From Capsicum annuum (lineage: Eukaryota; Streptophyta; Magnoliopsida; Solanales; Solanaceae): a stretch of DNA of 64,000 nt. The stretch lies in the NCBI RefSeq assembly GCF_002878395.1, contig NC_061115.1:56200197-56264196 (forward strand). The letters are read 5' to 3'. A model generated the notes under the pieces. It worked only from the letters and a program-made list of their open reading frames with translations, made no database searches and was not told the origin of the DNA. Position 1 is the first letter of the stretch, and the number at the start of each line of letters is the position of its first letter. Below are positions 10,930 to 21,535 of the stretch, piece by piece. The position numbers and the translations under genes were made by a program.

Positions 10930-11289
10930 TAAGAAAGTCGGGAAAGTTTGAAAATAACCCACAAGTTTTTAAATTTACACTTTGATCCAAATGTTAGCCT
11001 ATATAACGGAAAACGGAGGAAAAAAAGGTGTCTTTCTGTCTCTTCTCACCCATTGTTGTTTTCTCTCGCTTAGCGATTTTTGTTGTTCATTGTTGCTGCT
11101 GCTTCATTCATCATCTTCTGCTTCATTATCATCATCTTCTACTTCATTATCATCTTCATCTTTTTCTTGTTGACCATTTGTTGTTGTTGTTGTTACTGCT
11201 ACTGTTGCTATTTGACCAATTTCTTAGGTCAAATTTTATTTCTAACACCATTTTCCACTTTGGCATTACATCATAGGAGACGTTGGTAA
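10930..11289 (+). promoter_or_regulatory. Probable leader exon upstream of the MULE gene
   Basis: A CT-rich and TTG-rich leader (10,990-11,285) precedes a good donor, GACGTTG/GTAAGT, near 11,286. The matching acceptor TTTATTTAG lies just before the transposase ATG at 11,879. This suggests a 5'-UTR exon followed by a leader intron of about 580 bp. The open frames here are low-complexity His/Leu/Ser runs from CATCAT and TTG microsatellites and are not genes. Terminal inverted repeats of the MULE were not found. Confidence 0.45.
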
Positions 11290-11394
11290 GTCAAATTATG
11301 ATTTTTAGTTGAATTTTTCATCTGAGTAAATGCTATTGTGTAGTTGTTTTCCAACAATAGATAGAACTCAATCATAAATCCAACGTAAAATCCA

Positions 11395-11815
11395 TCTGTT
11401 TAAACAGATAAATCGTCTGTTGCGACAGATGAGACATCCGTTTCAATGGAAGACTGATATGTTGGATTCATGTTTAAATAGATGGGTTATCTGTTGCAAC
11501 ATTTGACATATATGTTGCAACAGATTAGTTACCTATTGCAATAGAACCTGAACACGATTCTAACACAGATTATAACAGATTAATAACCTGTTGCAACAGG
11601 TAAGTCATCTGTCGCAACAGGTTAATTATCTATTATAACTATCACTCATCTGTTGGAATCAACTTCAAAGGTGATTTAGTTATAACATCAATTCCAACAG
11701 GCGATTCATCTGTTGCAACAGATATTCAGACCCATAGCATGAATCCCAATAGGTAAGAATTTGTTGTGACTCATCACTTACCTGTTGCAATAGATAACAC
11801 ATCTGTTGGGATTCA
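11395..11815. repeat. CTGTTGCAACAG palindrome cluster 1 (leader intron)
   Basis: Repeated half-sites ATCTGTTGCAAC and GTTGCAACAGAT, with one- or two-base variants, occur about every 20-50 bp, often paired into the 16-bp palindrome ATCTGTTGCAACAGAT. The cluster lies inside the inferred leader intron of the MULE transposase gene. Confidence 0.85.
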
Positions 11816-11878
11816 TTCACGGCACTATGAAATCACTATCAACTTGTTTTAACAAATGACTTTATTTAGGTACCACTA

Positions 11879-14209
11879 ATGGAGGGATTAATAATAGTAG
11901 AGGTGGATTGTCATGGTCAATGGGTCGAGAAGAGCAATTGATATGTATGGCGTTGGAAGGAGGGTAAAATGCTAGAGACGATAGCTATAAAAGTCCAAAG
12001 TGATGTTTCGTATGATGATTTTGTAAACTTAATCATCAGTTTTTGTGGACTGAATTGTCAACCAAAAGAATTCGCTATTAGCTACATGCACAGCTCCTTT
12101 GAAAATCAGAGGGTACTGCTTTTCAAGATAACCGATCAGGTTCGGTTCCGTTCTTATCTAAGTGATTCAACCAGGCCGGTGTTAAGGGTGTATATGGTTG
12201 AAAAGACGAGAGAGAATGAGAACCAGAACGTAGAAGGAGAAGAAGAAAAAAAAGACTTCTTTGATGATAGGTTGGATGATCTAGACATGAATATTCCAGA
12301 TGATGATCAAATACCTACGCCCGTTGATGCAACCAATACGATGTACAGTTTTTCTCAATCGGCACAATCTAGAAATATTCAAGACGACGGGACCGACTTT
12401 TTTATTGGAATGTCATTCAAGGACAAGAATGAACTATCTAACACTTTTTTAATTTCTTGCTTGAAAAAATATTTCAGAATAAAGAAGGTGATTAATTCGA
12501 ACAGTGTCTTTTGCTTCAAATATGCTAATTCAAACTGTAAGTGGTGGTTGAGAATGGTGAAGTACGCAAGTTCTGACAAATTCGTCATTCATAAATATGA
12601 AAAGCATCACACATGTGGTTCAGAGCACATCTCGGGCCAAAATCCTCATGCCACGACAAAGGTCCTCAGTGAATATTTCAGGAGTAGTTTCCCCGATGGC
12701 AAAGGCCCTTCAACAAGGCTTATGGCTAATCAAATCCTTATGGATTTGGGTGTCCTGGTTAGTTATTGGAAGGTATATACGGCCATGGGGATTGACAAGG
12801 ACCTGGTTCGGGGGACACTCAAGCATGGGCATAAATTCTTGGATGTTACCGTTACATGATTGAGTCCACAAATTCCGAAAGTAAGACGACATTGCATCTA
12901 GATGAAAATGGAAGTTTCAAGTACTTTTTTGTATCCTATAGTGCTTGGATTCAAGATTTTTGACATTTAAAAAAAGGTATAGCCGTCGACGGTACCTTCT
13001 TAAGGAGCAGGTATAATGGAGTTCTGCTAGCGGCGGTGGCGCAGGATGCAGAGAATCATATCTTTCCTATCGCTTTTTGTGTAGCAGACAAGGAATGTAA
13101 TGCCTCTTATGGATTTATTTTTGAACAACTGCGACGCTGCGTCGAAAATACCGAAGAGTTTTGTTTTGTATCGGATAGACATCCAAGTATTCCAAAGATG
13201 GGTTCACTTTTCTTCACTTCAGCTTACTTTGGTTGTTGCATCAGGCATCTTGGAGAGAACATTTGAAACAACTATCACAACGAAAGGGTTGTCACCCTTT
13301 TTTATAGAGAAGCTAAAGCATATAGTAGAGAGGAGTTTTTAGACTATTTCAATCAAATATCGGATGTGAATCCCAAGGTAGTAGAATTTCTTGCACGTGT
13401 TGATTTTGAGAGATAGAGCCGGGCATTCTGTCCAATAAATAGGTACATTCTTATGAATTTAATGTCTTGTTTGATTTACAAGTTTAGTTTGATGTCGTAC
13501 TAAGTGATTCTTCTCTATAGATACAATATTATGACATCAAACATAGCTGAATCGGTGAATTCATTGTTTGGCAATGAAAGAGAATTTCCCATCAAGGCTA
13601 TGTTTGAAAAAATAAGCGAGAAACATAGCAATTTTTTAACGAAAGACGTGTGCAGTTCAAGTGCCAAGAAAAAAGAAACCGATTTGTTATCGAAATCGAA
13701 AAGAAAATATCAACGAACATTAGTTTGGGAAATAGGTTATTCTCTCATAAAATAGCAGATTACAAATTCCGTATCACCGATCATGGTGATGCTGCCATGG
13801 TCAATCTTCAAACGAAATCTTTTATGTGTAGAGTTTTTGACTTGGACAAAATACCTTGTCCACATGCTATGACAGCCCTTCGAGCTCAATGCGGCCATAA
13901 ATATGGACCTGAAGTTTACGAGCACTCCTCTCAATATTATTCGGTGAAAAAATATAAAATGACATATAGTGAGCATATTACTCCGGTGCCTCTCAAAGAA
14001 TCTTGGGTTGTTCCAGTAGAGCTTATGGGGAGATTAATACCTTCTCCATATATTGACCCGAGCACTATCAAACCGAGAAGAAAGCCATATAAAAGGAGGC
14101 GTGGAGTTGGAGAATCATTTTCATCAAGAAGAAACAAGTGCTCCATATGTAAGTGCGCTGGCCACAAAAGAACTACATGCCCGAATCATAATTCACCATG
14201 GTCGTTGTA
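11879..14209 (+). pseudogene. MuDR-type MULE transposase (broken)
   Basis: The ATG at 11,879 follows an intron acceptor, and an in-frame TGA comes 20 codons later. The main open part (11,969-12,857) has an N-terminal PB1-like region (IAIKVQSDVSYDDF), an acidic linker and a MuDR/FAR1-like DNA-binding region with CKWWLRMVK and KHHTCG. The DDE core follows: VDGTF (Asp at 12,988) and SDRH (Asp at 13,174), then the C-x-x-H region CCIRHLGEN, with a stop (TGA, 13,264) after GENI. An intron lies at about 13,441-13,520 (GTACAT..CTATAG), then IAESVNSLF. A frameshift near 13,645 precedes a SWIM finger (CRVFDLDKIPCPHA, about 13,826-13,866) and a C-terminal zinc knuckle (C-X2-C-X4-H-X4-C, 14,139-14,180). 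A working copy would cut at MULE terminal inverted repeats in the nucleus. This copy is defective. Confidence 0.93.
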
Positions 14210-14394
14210 ATTGCAGAAACTTGTGTTGTTGTTTGTTTGTTTGTTGTGGACTTTTATATATTTAACTCATTGTTGTGAACCTAACATTATCATTTATTAT
14301 ATATAAATGTCTTTTTTTTTTTAAATAACTCGTGCATTAATAAAATGAGGCAAAATATGAACTAAATAATACAGTAGACCACAATTATTCTCAA

Positions 14395-14515
14395 CAGTTG
14401 CACAAACAATTGGAATGCTTTCCTCCAACAGATGAAAATCTATTGAAACAGATGGATAATCTGTTGAAATCCAACAGATGACCAATCAGTTCCAACACAT
14501 GGTCCATCTGTTGAA
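14395..14515. repeat. CTGTTG/CAACAG cluster 2
   Basis: Several CCAACAGATG, AACAGATGG and ATCTGTTGAAA half-sites are packed into about 120 bp between the transposase and the convergent small gene. They are more degenerate than in cluster 1, with GAA in place of GCA at the centre. Confidence 0.75.
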
Positions 14516-14746
14516 AGAACTCAAAATCCAAAATTGCTAATGCTACTGGATTCAGCATTGACTCCAACCATTGACATGTTAACATGTATTAGATTAGAAG
14601 AAATAGACAGAATAAATATTGAATAAAAATTAAAATGCCAAAGTCTGACTAAATGTAAATTTTTCATTAAATGAAAAATAAAATACATTAGGTATAGATC
14701 TGATATAGAAAAATTAAAATACATACGCTAAAAGAAAATACACATT

Positions 14747-15110
14747 CTAATTATTATCATCATCATCATCATCATTAATGACAGCCAACCAATCAAATCG
14801 CAGTAGCAGGGCTCTCATCAGCTGCTGTATCTCTCTAAACATTGTCGCTCTCACAGCGATCAACTTGCTCTGCAGGTCATTAACCTGCCTTTGAAGTTCC
14901 TGCACTATGTCGCGTAGAATAGTAATGTCTGGAAAAGGATCATCCATATCTAGAACATGCATGAATTGACAAATATAAAGAAAAATATTCACAATGTAAT
15001 ACAACGTATACGACCAACTGGTAAATTTACGTTAGAAAAAAACTTACCTCAACGAGAAAGGAATATGCTCTTTGAAGAGAAGTGGTTGAAGATGTCACAC
15101 GAAAGAAAAA
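14747..15110 (-). CDS. Small hypothetical gene, coiled-coil-like
   Basis: On the minus strand an open frame starts at ATG 14,947 and ends at 14,747, encoding 66 residues: MDDPFPDITILRDIVQELQR, then LQSKLIAV, then an acidic tail DDDDDDNN coded by a GAT repeat. Ile/Leu/Val spacing (ILRDIVQELQRQVNDLQ) suggests a short coiled coil. Upstream, a donor GAG/GTAAGT near 15,051 and an acceptor ATGTTCTAG/ATATGG near 14,950 suggest a first exon at about 15,110-15,052. It is convergent with the transposase gene. I recognise no family. It may be a MULE accessory gene or a remnant, and the coding call is uncertain. Confidence 0.4.
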
Positions 15111-15324
15111 ATGCAAGAAATAAATAGAGTTGAATGAAGATTAAAGAGGGACCTATAATATAATCTGGACGTATCAGGTCAAAAGGCAGGACTGTTCAGC
15201 TCCATTGTATTAATTACATTCAAACTGGTGGTATTTTATTTTCTTTGAAAAGTCGCGACTTTTTCTTTTACACTAATTACTTCTCACCTTTTCATAGCAC
15301 TTTGAGACTCGATAAAAGACATTA

Positions 15325-15600
15325 TTGTTGAGCTGTTGCAACAGATCATCCAGTATTTTAATAGATTTAGCATCTGTTACAACAGATGGATGGATGAATG
15401 TGTAACAGACAACTGTCAAAATAGATTTATCATCTGTTGCAATAGATGGTTTGTATGTGCAATAAATAAGACATCTGATGCAACTTATATATTATCTGTT
15501 GCAACAGATGGATAGTATGTATAAGTTGGAGGAGATGTTTTCATATCTTCTGACAGCTGATTCATCAGTTTTAGTTTCAACAGATGGAGTATTTGGTTCA
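15325..15600. repeat. CTGTTGCAACAG palindrome cluster 3
   Basis: At least ten half-sites occur here. A perfect ATCTGTTGCAACAGAT lies at 15,494-15,509. Spacing is irregular, and the intervening bases are not conserved. Confidence 0.85.
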
Positions 15601-15914
15601 TTAGCTGTTTTGAACGTGTTAGATAAAAAGTCTTCACCTCTTTTCAACAGTCCCTCCATTACATATTAGTTGGGCCCTATGGGCTTGGCACACCAATTAA
15701 TAAAAATATAAATTAGGTGATTATTTTATCAAATTGGCCTTATTAATTATGATTAGAAAGTATAAATGTGAATAATATACTTTATGTAGTCATTTAATAT
15801 AGGGGTAATCTTGGAAGAATATAATAAAATTCTCTTGATTTTATAAATAGGAAAACTAAATTGAAACAAACATTTTTAGAAAGAAGTAATCATTTGCGTG
15901 CAGATTAATTAAAA

Positions 15915-16055
15915 AAAGTCAGGTCTATTGCAACAGATTTACCATCTGTTGCAACATATAGATTATCTGTTGTGACAGATGGATCATATGTTGGAGGAGA
16001 TATTTTGATTTTTTTCAAAAGCTGATTCGTCAGTTGCAACAGATGGAGATTTTGA
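15915..16055. repeat. CTGTTGCAACAG palindrome cluster 4
   Basis: TTGCAACAGATT, CATCTGTTGCAACATAT and ATCTGTTGTGACAGAT follow one another within 140 bp, ending just before the inverted duplication. Nearby sequence (about 16,000-16,110) repeats that at 15,540-15,630 (GCTGATTC..TCAGTT), so the two clusters are probably copies of one segment. Confidence 0.8.
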
Positions 16056-16154
16056 TTCATCAACTGTTTCGAATGTGTTAAGATAAAAGTCATGACTCTT
16101 CATACCTCCATTTTAATAGTCATCACATATGTGCAGATGAATAAAAAAACACTA

Positions 16155-17845
16155 ACATGTCCTGATGGGGTAGGAAGAATAAGATGCGTGCAATGAATCA
16201 TGCGAGTTATGTATATTATTGATCAGGCTACCGTGAAGACACACATAAAGTGTAATGATTTTTGAATGTAGTTTTTTATCGATTAGACATTAATCCTTCA
16301 AACAATATCCTGAATTGTACAGTTTAGATTGATAGGTGCGAACTAATAAGGCCGAAGGGTTCTAAGACGGTGGTGGTGATACCCCGTTACAATTTAATGA
16401 CACGATTCATGCACATGTTTTTGTGTCAAGTTTGGGGGAAGGGTTCAATTTTTTGGCGGCAGTGTAAATATCCAATAGTGATTGGACTGGTTTAATGGCA
16501 TAATGGACTTCTTGAAAGGCCTCTGAAGCCTTGCAATGCAGCAAACAATAATAGAACCAATAGAAATTCTCCTAGTCCAAATTTATATGGATGGATTGGT
16601 GGAGGAGACTTTTTAACAGCAGAAGGTGCTTGGGCGAATACCTATGCATAAAGGGGGAGGTGGAGAAGGTCATTTATCATTTTAGACCTTGTTTAAGAGG
16701 AAACAAAGGGTAGAAAGGAAAGTGTAGCGAATTTGGCCAGTGAAATTCACATTAGAAATGAAAAAACTGGATGAGCTTCAAATGAGGAAGCATATCAAAA
16801 TATAAAAATCCGTCAGTCGATGAAAAAAAAAAGAATGGTCACTAGGACTGGAGTTGGACAAAGCACTTTGCTCGAGAATGCAACTAGCGAGCGTGGCCTT
16901 AATGAAGACTCTCACAAAGTGCAGGACAAGAACTCCAAGGAAAAAGCTTCGCGAGTACGAAAGGTGGTAAGATTGTCGGTCAAATTTAAAACCTACATGT
17001 CAATTCAGACCGATAATCTTACCACCTTCTATGCTCGCAAGCTACTTCCTTAGAGTTCTAGTCCTGCATTTTGTGGCTCTTCGTTCAGGCCGTGCTCTCT
17101 AGTTGCAGTCTCTAGCAAAGTGACCAGCTCAATTCCTCCTGACCATTCTTCTTTTCCTTCAACGACTGATGGATTTTCATTTTTGGATACACTTTCACAT
17201 TCGCATCTCATCCAGTTTTTTCATTTTTCATGTCAGTTTCATAAGCTAATTTCGCTACACTTTCCTTCCGACCTTGTGTATCCTCTTAAACAAGTACTAA
17301 GATGATATATGGCCTTCTCAACCTCCCTCTTCCCGCACAGGTTTTCTCCATAACACCTACTACTGTATAATAGTCTCCTCTAACAACCCATCTATCTAAA
17401 TTTGGACCAGGGAAATTTCTATTAGATCCATCATTGTTTGTTGCAGTGCGAGGCTTCGAAGGCCTTTCAACAAGTTCATTGCGCCATTAAAACCGATCCA
17501 ATTACTATTGGGTATTTACAATGCCGCCAAAAACTTGAACCCTTCCCTAAAATTGACACAAAAACATGAGCATAAATCATCATTAAATTGTAATGGTGTA
17601 TCGACACCACCGTCTTGGTCCCTCAGCCTTACCAGTTCAAACCTAACAATCTTAACTGTAAAATGCCATATCTTGTTTGAAGAATTAATGCCTAATAGGT
17701 AAAGAACAATCATTCAAAAAATCATTATACTGGATGTGTGTTTTCATGATAGGTTGATCAGTAATACATACCTCCCACATATGAAGCGGTTCCATCTGCA
17801 AGCAGTTTATTCCTCTGAACCCATCTTTACTCTAGCCTTTAATGC
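16155..17845. repeat. Large inverted duplication, arms about 825 bp, 26-bp loop
   Basis: The left arm (about 16,155-16,981) and right arm (17,008 to about 17,845) are reverse complements along their length with moderate divergence. The centre reads GGTGGTAAGATTGTCGGTC, a 26-bp loop (16,982-17,007), then GACCGATAATCTTACCACC. Further matching landmarks are GACGGTGGTG near 16,367, answered by CACCACCGTC near 17,608, and AAAGGCCT (about 16,518) answered by AGGCCTTT (about 17,460). The right arm holds exon-like sequence on the minus strand, and the left arm is a degenerate copy of it. A transcript through the locus could fold into a hairpin of more than 1.6 kb. Confidence 0.88.
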
Positions 17846-17890
17846 TGGCCGGGCAAAAGTGGATCCAATTTCACTTTCTTTTGTCTGCAA
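17516..17890 (-). pseudogene. Unrecognised two-exon gene fragment in the right arm
   Basis: On the minus strand, an exon at about 17,890-17,771 follows an acceptor TTTGCAG and reads TKESEIGSTFARPALKARVK with a later TAA. It ends at a donor GGGAG/GTATGT near 17,770. A second exon after CTATTAG at about 17,700 reads HFTVKIVRFELVRLRDQDGG, then FNDDLCSC and FREGFKFLAAL, and ends in TAA at 17,516. The reading resumes after the stop as NWIGFNGAMN. I do not recognise the family. Consistent splice sites and a long open frame suggest a genuine ancestral gene. A CT-rich leader exon with a donor CATTGCAG/GTATGT near 18,567 may be its 5' end. Confidence 0.5.
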
Positions 17891-17984
17891 ACAAGAGAAA
17901 TACATTTGATGTCAAACAAGAGAAGAACAAAAAAAATATTATAAAAGGGTAACACAAAATTGAGTGAATCAATATATGACAATA

Positions 17985-18170
17985 TGATGCAACAGATAAC
18001 CCATCTGTTCAACCGATGAGGCATTATTTGCAAAGGATGGATGACATGTTGCAACAGATGGGCCATCTGTTGGAATAATTCAAACCAGCCTTGCTACTGG
18101 TTTGATTTCTTTAAAAAGTTGCTCCATCTATTCCAACAGCTGATTTATCAGTTGCAACAGTTGAGGAAAC
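17985..18170. repeat. CTGTTGCAACAG palindrome cluster 5
   Basis: GATGCAACAGAT, CCATCTGTTC, GTTGCAACAGATGGGCCATCTG and ATCAGTTGCAACAG occur within 190 bp. The cluster lies in the inferred leader intron of the minus-strand gene fragment, as in the transposase and the minus-strand Ulp1-like genes. Confidence 0.8.
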
Positions 18171-18179
18171 TGTTTTAAC

Positions 18180-18985
18180 ACCACCAAAAATAGTATCAAC
18201 AACAAAGAAACAAACAAAAAACCACCATATGTTCCTACACCATCCACAACACAAACATCACATATTCCAACACAACCACCACCCCCAACAATAGCACCAC
18301 CAAAGTACCAAACAAAAGACATAAAAAAAATTATACTAATAACAAGGCTTTTTAAATTCTCCCAACAGATGACTTTTTTTTTTTTGCATATTTTAATAAA
18401 AATAATGGTTTGTTCATTCAAGACTTAAAAGTCACATTTCCTTCAATTTTCTCAATAAATAGCAAACTGGTAATGGGTAAATCATTAATAACAACTGATG
18501 TAAATATCTAATTTAAATAACATACAAAGAAGAAGACGAGATGAAAAGAGAAACTTTGAAACATACCTGCAATGTCAAAAAAGCAAATGGATCAGAACAT
18601 CCAGTTCAGTCGAGAAAAATTATTGATTGGTTAAGATCCCAAAGGATCCTTATCCGAAAGAAGAGAGAAAAGAGAGGAAAAAAGAAAATAATAAAGATAA
18701 TTGAGAATAACGAACAAAGAAGAGTTATGAGTTAAGTCTAGACTACTTTATGGATGAAAGAGAGAGAGTTCTAGAAATGGGGGTTTTATAAAAATACATT
18801 AATAACTTTTAAGGGGCACTAGGAGACGGTGACATTGAAAAAACCAGATAAAACTACTCACCTAGGAGATTTTTGAGTTATCCAAGTAGTACCGAGTAAT
18901 ATTTTTTATCGCCTTAGTATTTTAACTATTTTATCTCAGACAGGAAATACCTAAATTACTTTATAAAAAAAGGATCTAAAAATAT
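18180..18985 (-). other. Probable leader exon and intron of the fragment gene
   Basis: Read on the minus strand, 18,780-18,570 is a CT/TTC-rich leader ending at a donor CATTGCAG/GTATGT. The intron that follows contains a GTTGGGGG/GGTTGTG-rich stretch (about 18,195-18,300). A stretch at about 18,413-18,454 recurs at about 31,100-31,141. No protein can be supported here. Confidence 0.35.
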
Positions 18986-18989
18986 TTAA

Positions 18990-20700
18990 GTACAACAAAT
19001 GACTTAATCTGTTTGATAGTTTACAATAGATTCATGATCTGTCGCAACAAATGACGTAATCTGTTTGATAGTTTACAACAGATGCATAATATGTTGCAAC
19101 ATATTACCTAATCTGTTTGATTTGATCCATCAGAAAAGACATCTATTGCAAAAGGTTGAACATTTGCTTATATATAATGTCAATTAAGTTCATATGTTAG
19201 ACTAAAACCTTAATTAAATGTGATTTCTTATAGGGTTAAATACACATTTAATTGAGTCTTTTGACAATTTCATGATGAGACGGTACTGCATTCCTCCGAC
19301 TAGAGTCATTGATCGATCACTCTAAGCCAAGCCGATTTTTACTACCTCATATGTTAGACTAATACCTTAATTGGTTAATCTAGGTCTAGGGTACTAATAC
19401 CTTGATTGAATAATCTGGGACTAGGGGTGAGTTCTCATAGGGTCAACTACAACTTCAATTGAGTTTTTTGGTAATTGCATGATAAGATGGTAAGGCATTT
19501 CTCCCGACTAGAGTCGTCGATCGATAACTCTGAGTCGAATCGATTCTTACTACCTCACATATTAGAATAATACCTTAATTGATTAATCTAGGACTAGGGT
19601 ACTAATACCCTAATTGAATATAGGGTCAACTACAACTTCAATTGAGTCTTTTGTCAATTGCATAATGAGACGGTACTGCGTTCCTCCTGACAAGAGTCGT
19701 CGATTGATTACTCTAAGCCAAATCAATTCTTACAACCTCATATGTTTAACTAATACCTTAATTGATTGATCTATAACTAGGGGTGAGTTCTCATAATGTC
19801 AACTATAATAAATGACAACGCCTATTTGATAATTTACAACAGATGGGTAGTCTATTGCAACATATGACTTAATCCATTTGATAATTTACAATAGATGGGT
19901 AATCTGTTGTAACAGATGACTTAATCTGTTTGATAATTTACAACAGATTCGTGATCTATCGCAACAAATGACTTAATCTATTTGATAGTTTATAACAAAT
20001 ACGTAATATGTTGTAACAGATTACATAACTTGTTTGATTTGATCCAACAAAAAAGACATCTATTGCAATAGGTTGAACATTTGTTTATATATAATTCAAT
20101 TAAGTTCATATGTTAGACTAATACCTTAATTGAATGTGAGTTCTCATAGGGTCAACTATAACTTTAATTGAGTCTTTTATCAATTGCATGATGAAACAGT
20201 ACTGTGTTTCTCCCATCCAGATTCGGTGATCGATTACTCTGAGCCAAACTGATTCTTACTACCTCATATGTTAGACTAAAACCTTAATTAAATAATCTAG
20301 GACTAGGTTACTAATACCTTAATTGAATAATCTAGGACTAGAGGTGAGTTCTCATAGGGTCAGCTATAACAGATGGCAGTGCCTATTTGATAATTTACAA
20401 CATATGGGTAATCTGTTGCAACATATGATAATTCATTTGATAATTTTCAATAGATGGGTAATCTTTCACAATAGATGACTTAATCTGTTTGATAATTTAC
20501 ATCAGATTCATAATCTGTTATTATCTAATTTGACTGATAATTTACAACAAATGAGAAATCTGATGCAACATGTTGAACAATTATTTTTTATAATTTTAAT
20601 TGAGTTCATATATTAGACTAATAGTACCCAAATTTATTAATCTAGGACCACGGGTGAGTTTTCATAGGGTCACCTCCTAGAGTACTCGGTTAACTACAAC
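18990..20700. repeat. Compound repeat block with palindromes and longer units
   Basis: Longer units marked by CATATGTTAGACTAATACC occur near 19,190, 19,348, 19,555, 19,737, 20,107, 20,263 and 20,609. They alternate with GACTTAATCTGTTTGATA plus CAACAGAT-type units. The 19,190 and 20,107 landmarks are followed by the same order of blocks, which suggests a higher-order duplication of about 0.92 kb. Other shared marks are CTAGGACTAGGGGTGAGTTC and the CGTCGATCGAT / GTCATTGATCGATCAC variants. There is no coding potential. Confidence 0.75.
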
Positions 20701-20879
20701 TTCAATTGTTTTTATACAATTGTAATTAAATTACCCTTTCAACAATTGCATAATGAGAGGGTTAAAAATTATGCATATATTTTATGATTTTAAAAATAAT
20801 TAAGATCATTTTGAACCAAATTAACATTTTTAAAACTGCTTGTCATTCTTTTCCAAAATACAAATCAACCCATACAAAA

Positions 20880-21535
20880 TGTTTTATCATTTCAAATCTC
20901 AAGGTCTGGCTTTTTCTCTCTCATTCTCACTCAACAATACAGTACAAACAATGACTACTCTATAAATTTTCTCAACCCTGCAAAACAGATCGCTTTTCTT
21001 CTCATTTCCGACCACATAGGTATTATTTTCGACTTCATTCTTGCTTGTATCAGTCATTTTCTTTGTCTTTATAGGCAACAGAGTTCGAGAAGAGCTCTAT
21101 ATTTGTTTTTTTCTTCTAAAAAATAAGGGATTTTAAGTTAATGATGAAAAATAAAATCTTTAGTTGTATTATATTTGAGAATGGGTTTACAATTTTGAGT
21201 TTTGATGGTAAAATCATAGAAAGAACTTGAGAAATCCCTAATTTCCATTACAGTGTTTCATTGACTGTCGTGGTATAGTTGGATAGTGTTTGTGGTATTG
21301 GTGGTAGTGGTGGTGGTGGTGTTTGTAGATGTGGTGGTGGCATTAGTTGGTAGTGTTTGTGGTGGTGTCGGTATTCATGGTGTTCGTTTATTTGTTTGTT
21401 GGCATTGGTTGGTGGTGTTTGTGATGGTGGCTGTTGGTGTGTCGGTATTCGTGGTGTTTGTAATGTGTTTTTTAAAATCTACGTATACATCAACTGTAAT
21501 GTAATTTTTGTTTTTCTTTGTCTGTAGGTAAAACA
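20880..21535 (+). promoter_or_regulatory. Probable promoter and leader of the plus Ulp1-like gene
   Basis: CT-rich sequence with CTATAAATT (about 20,960) precedes a CTTTTCTTCTCATTTCC leader. A GTG/GGT-rich microsatellite fills about 21,276-21,445 and produces a valine-rich spurious frame. The acceptor TTTGTCTGTAG (about 21,527) precedes the ATG at 21,536. The leader-intron layout resembles that of the minus-strand copy, but here the intron carries a GTG repeat rather than palindromes. Confidence 0.45.

Noticed and set aside
11028..11289. His/Leu/Ser-rich overlapping frames
   Set aside because: They come from CATCAT and TTG microsatellites in a non-coding leader.
10930..16100. Terminal inverted repeats for the MULE transposase
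   Set aside because: I looked for the reverse complement of the 10,930-11,000 sequence downstream and found none by eye; the element ends stay undefined.
21286..21504. Valine/glycine-rich frame
   Set aside because: It is a translation of a GTG/GGT microsatellite in a leader intron region.
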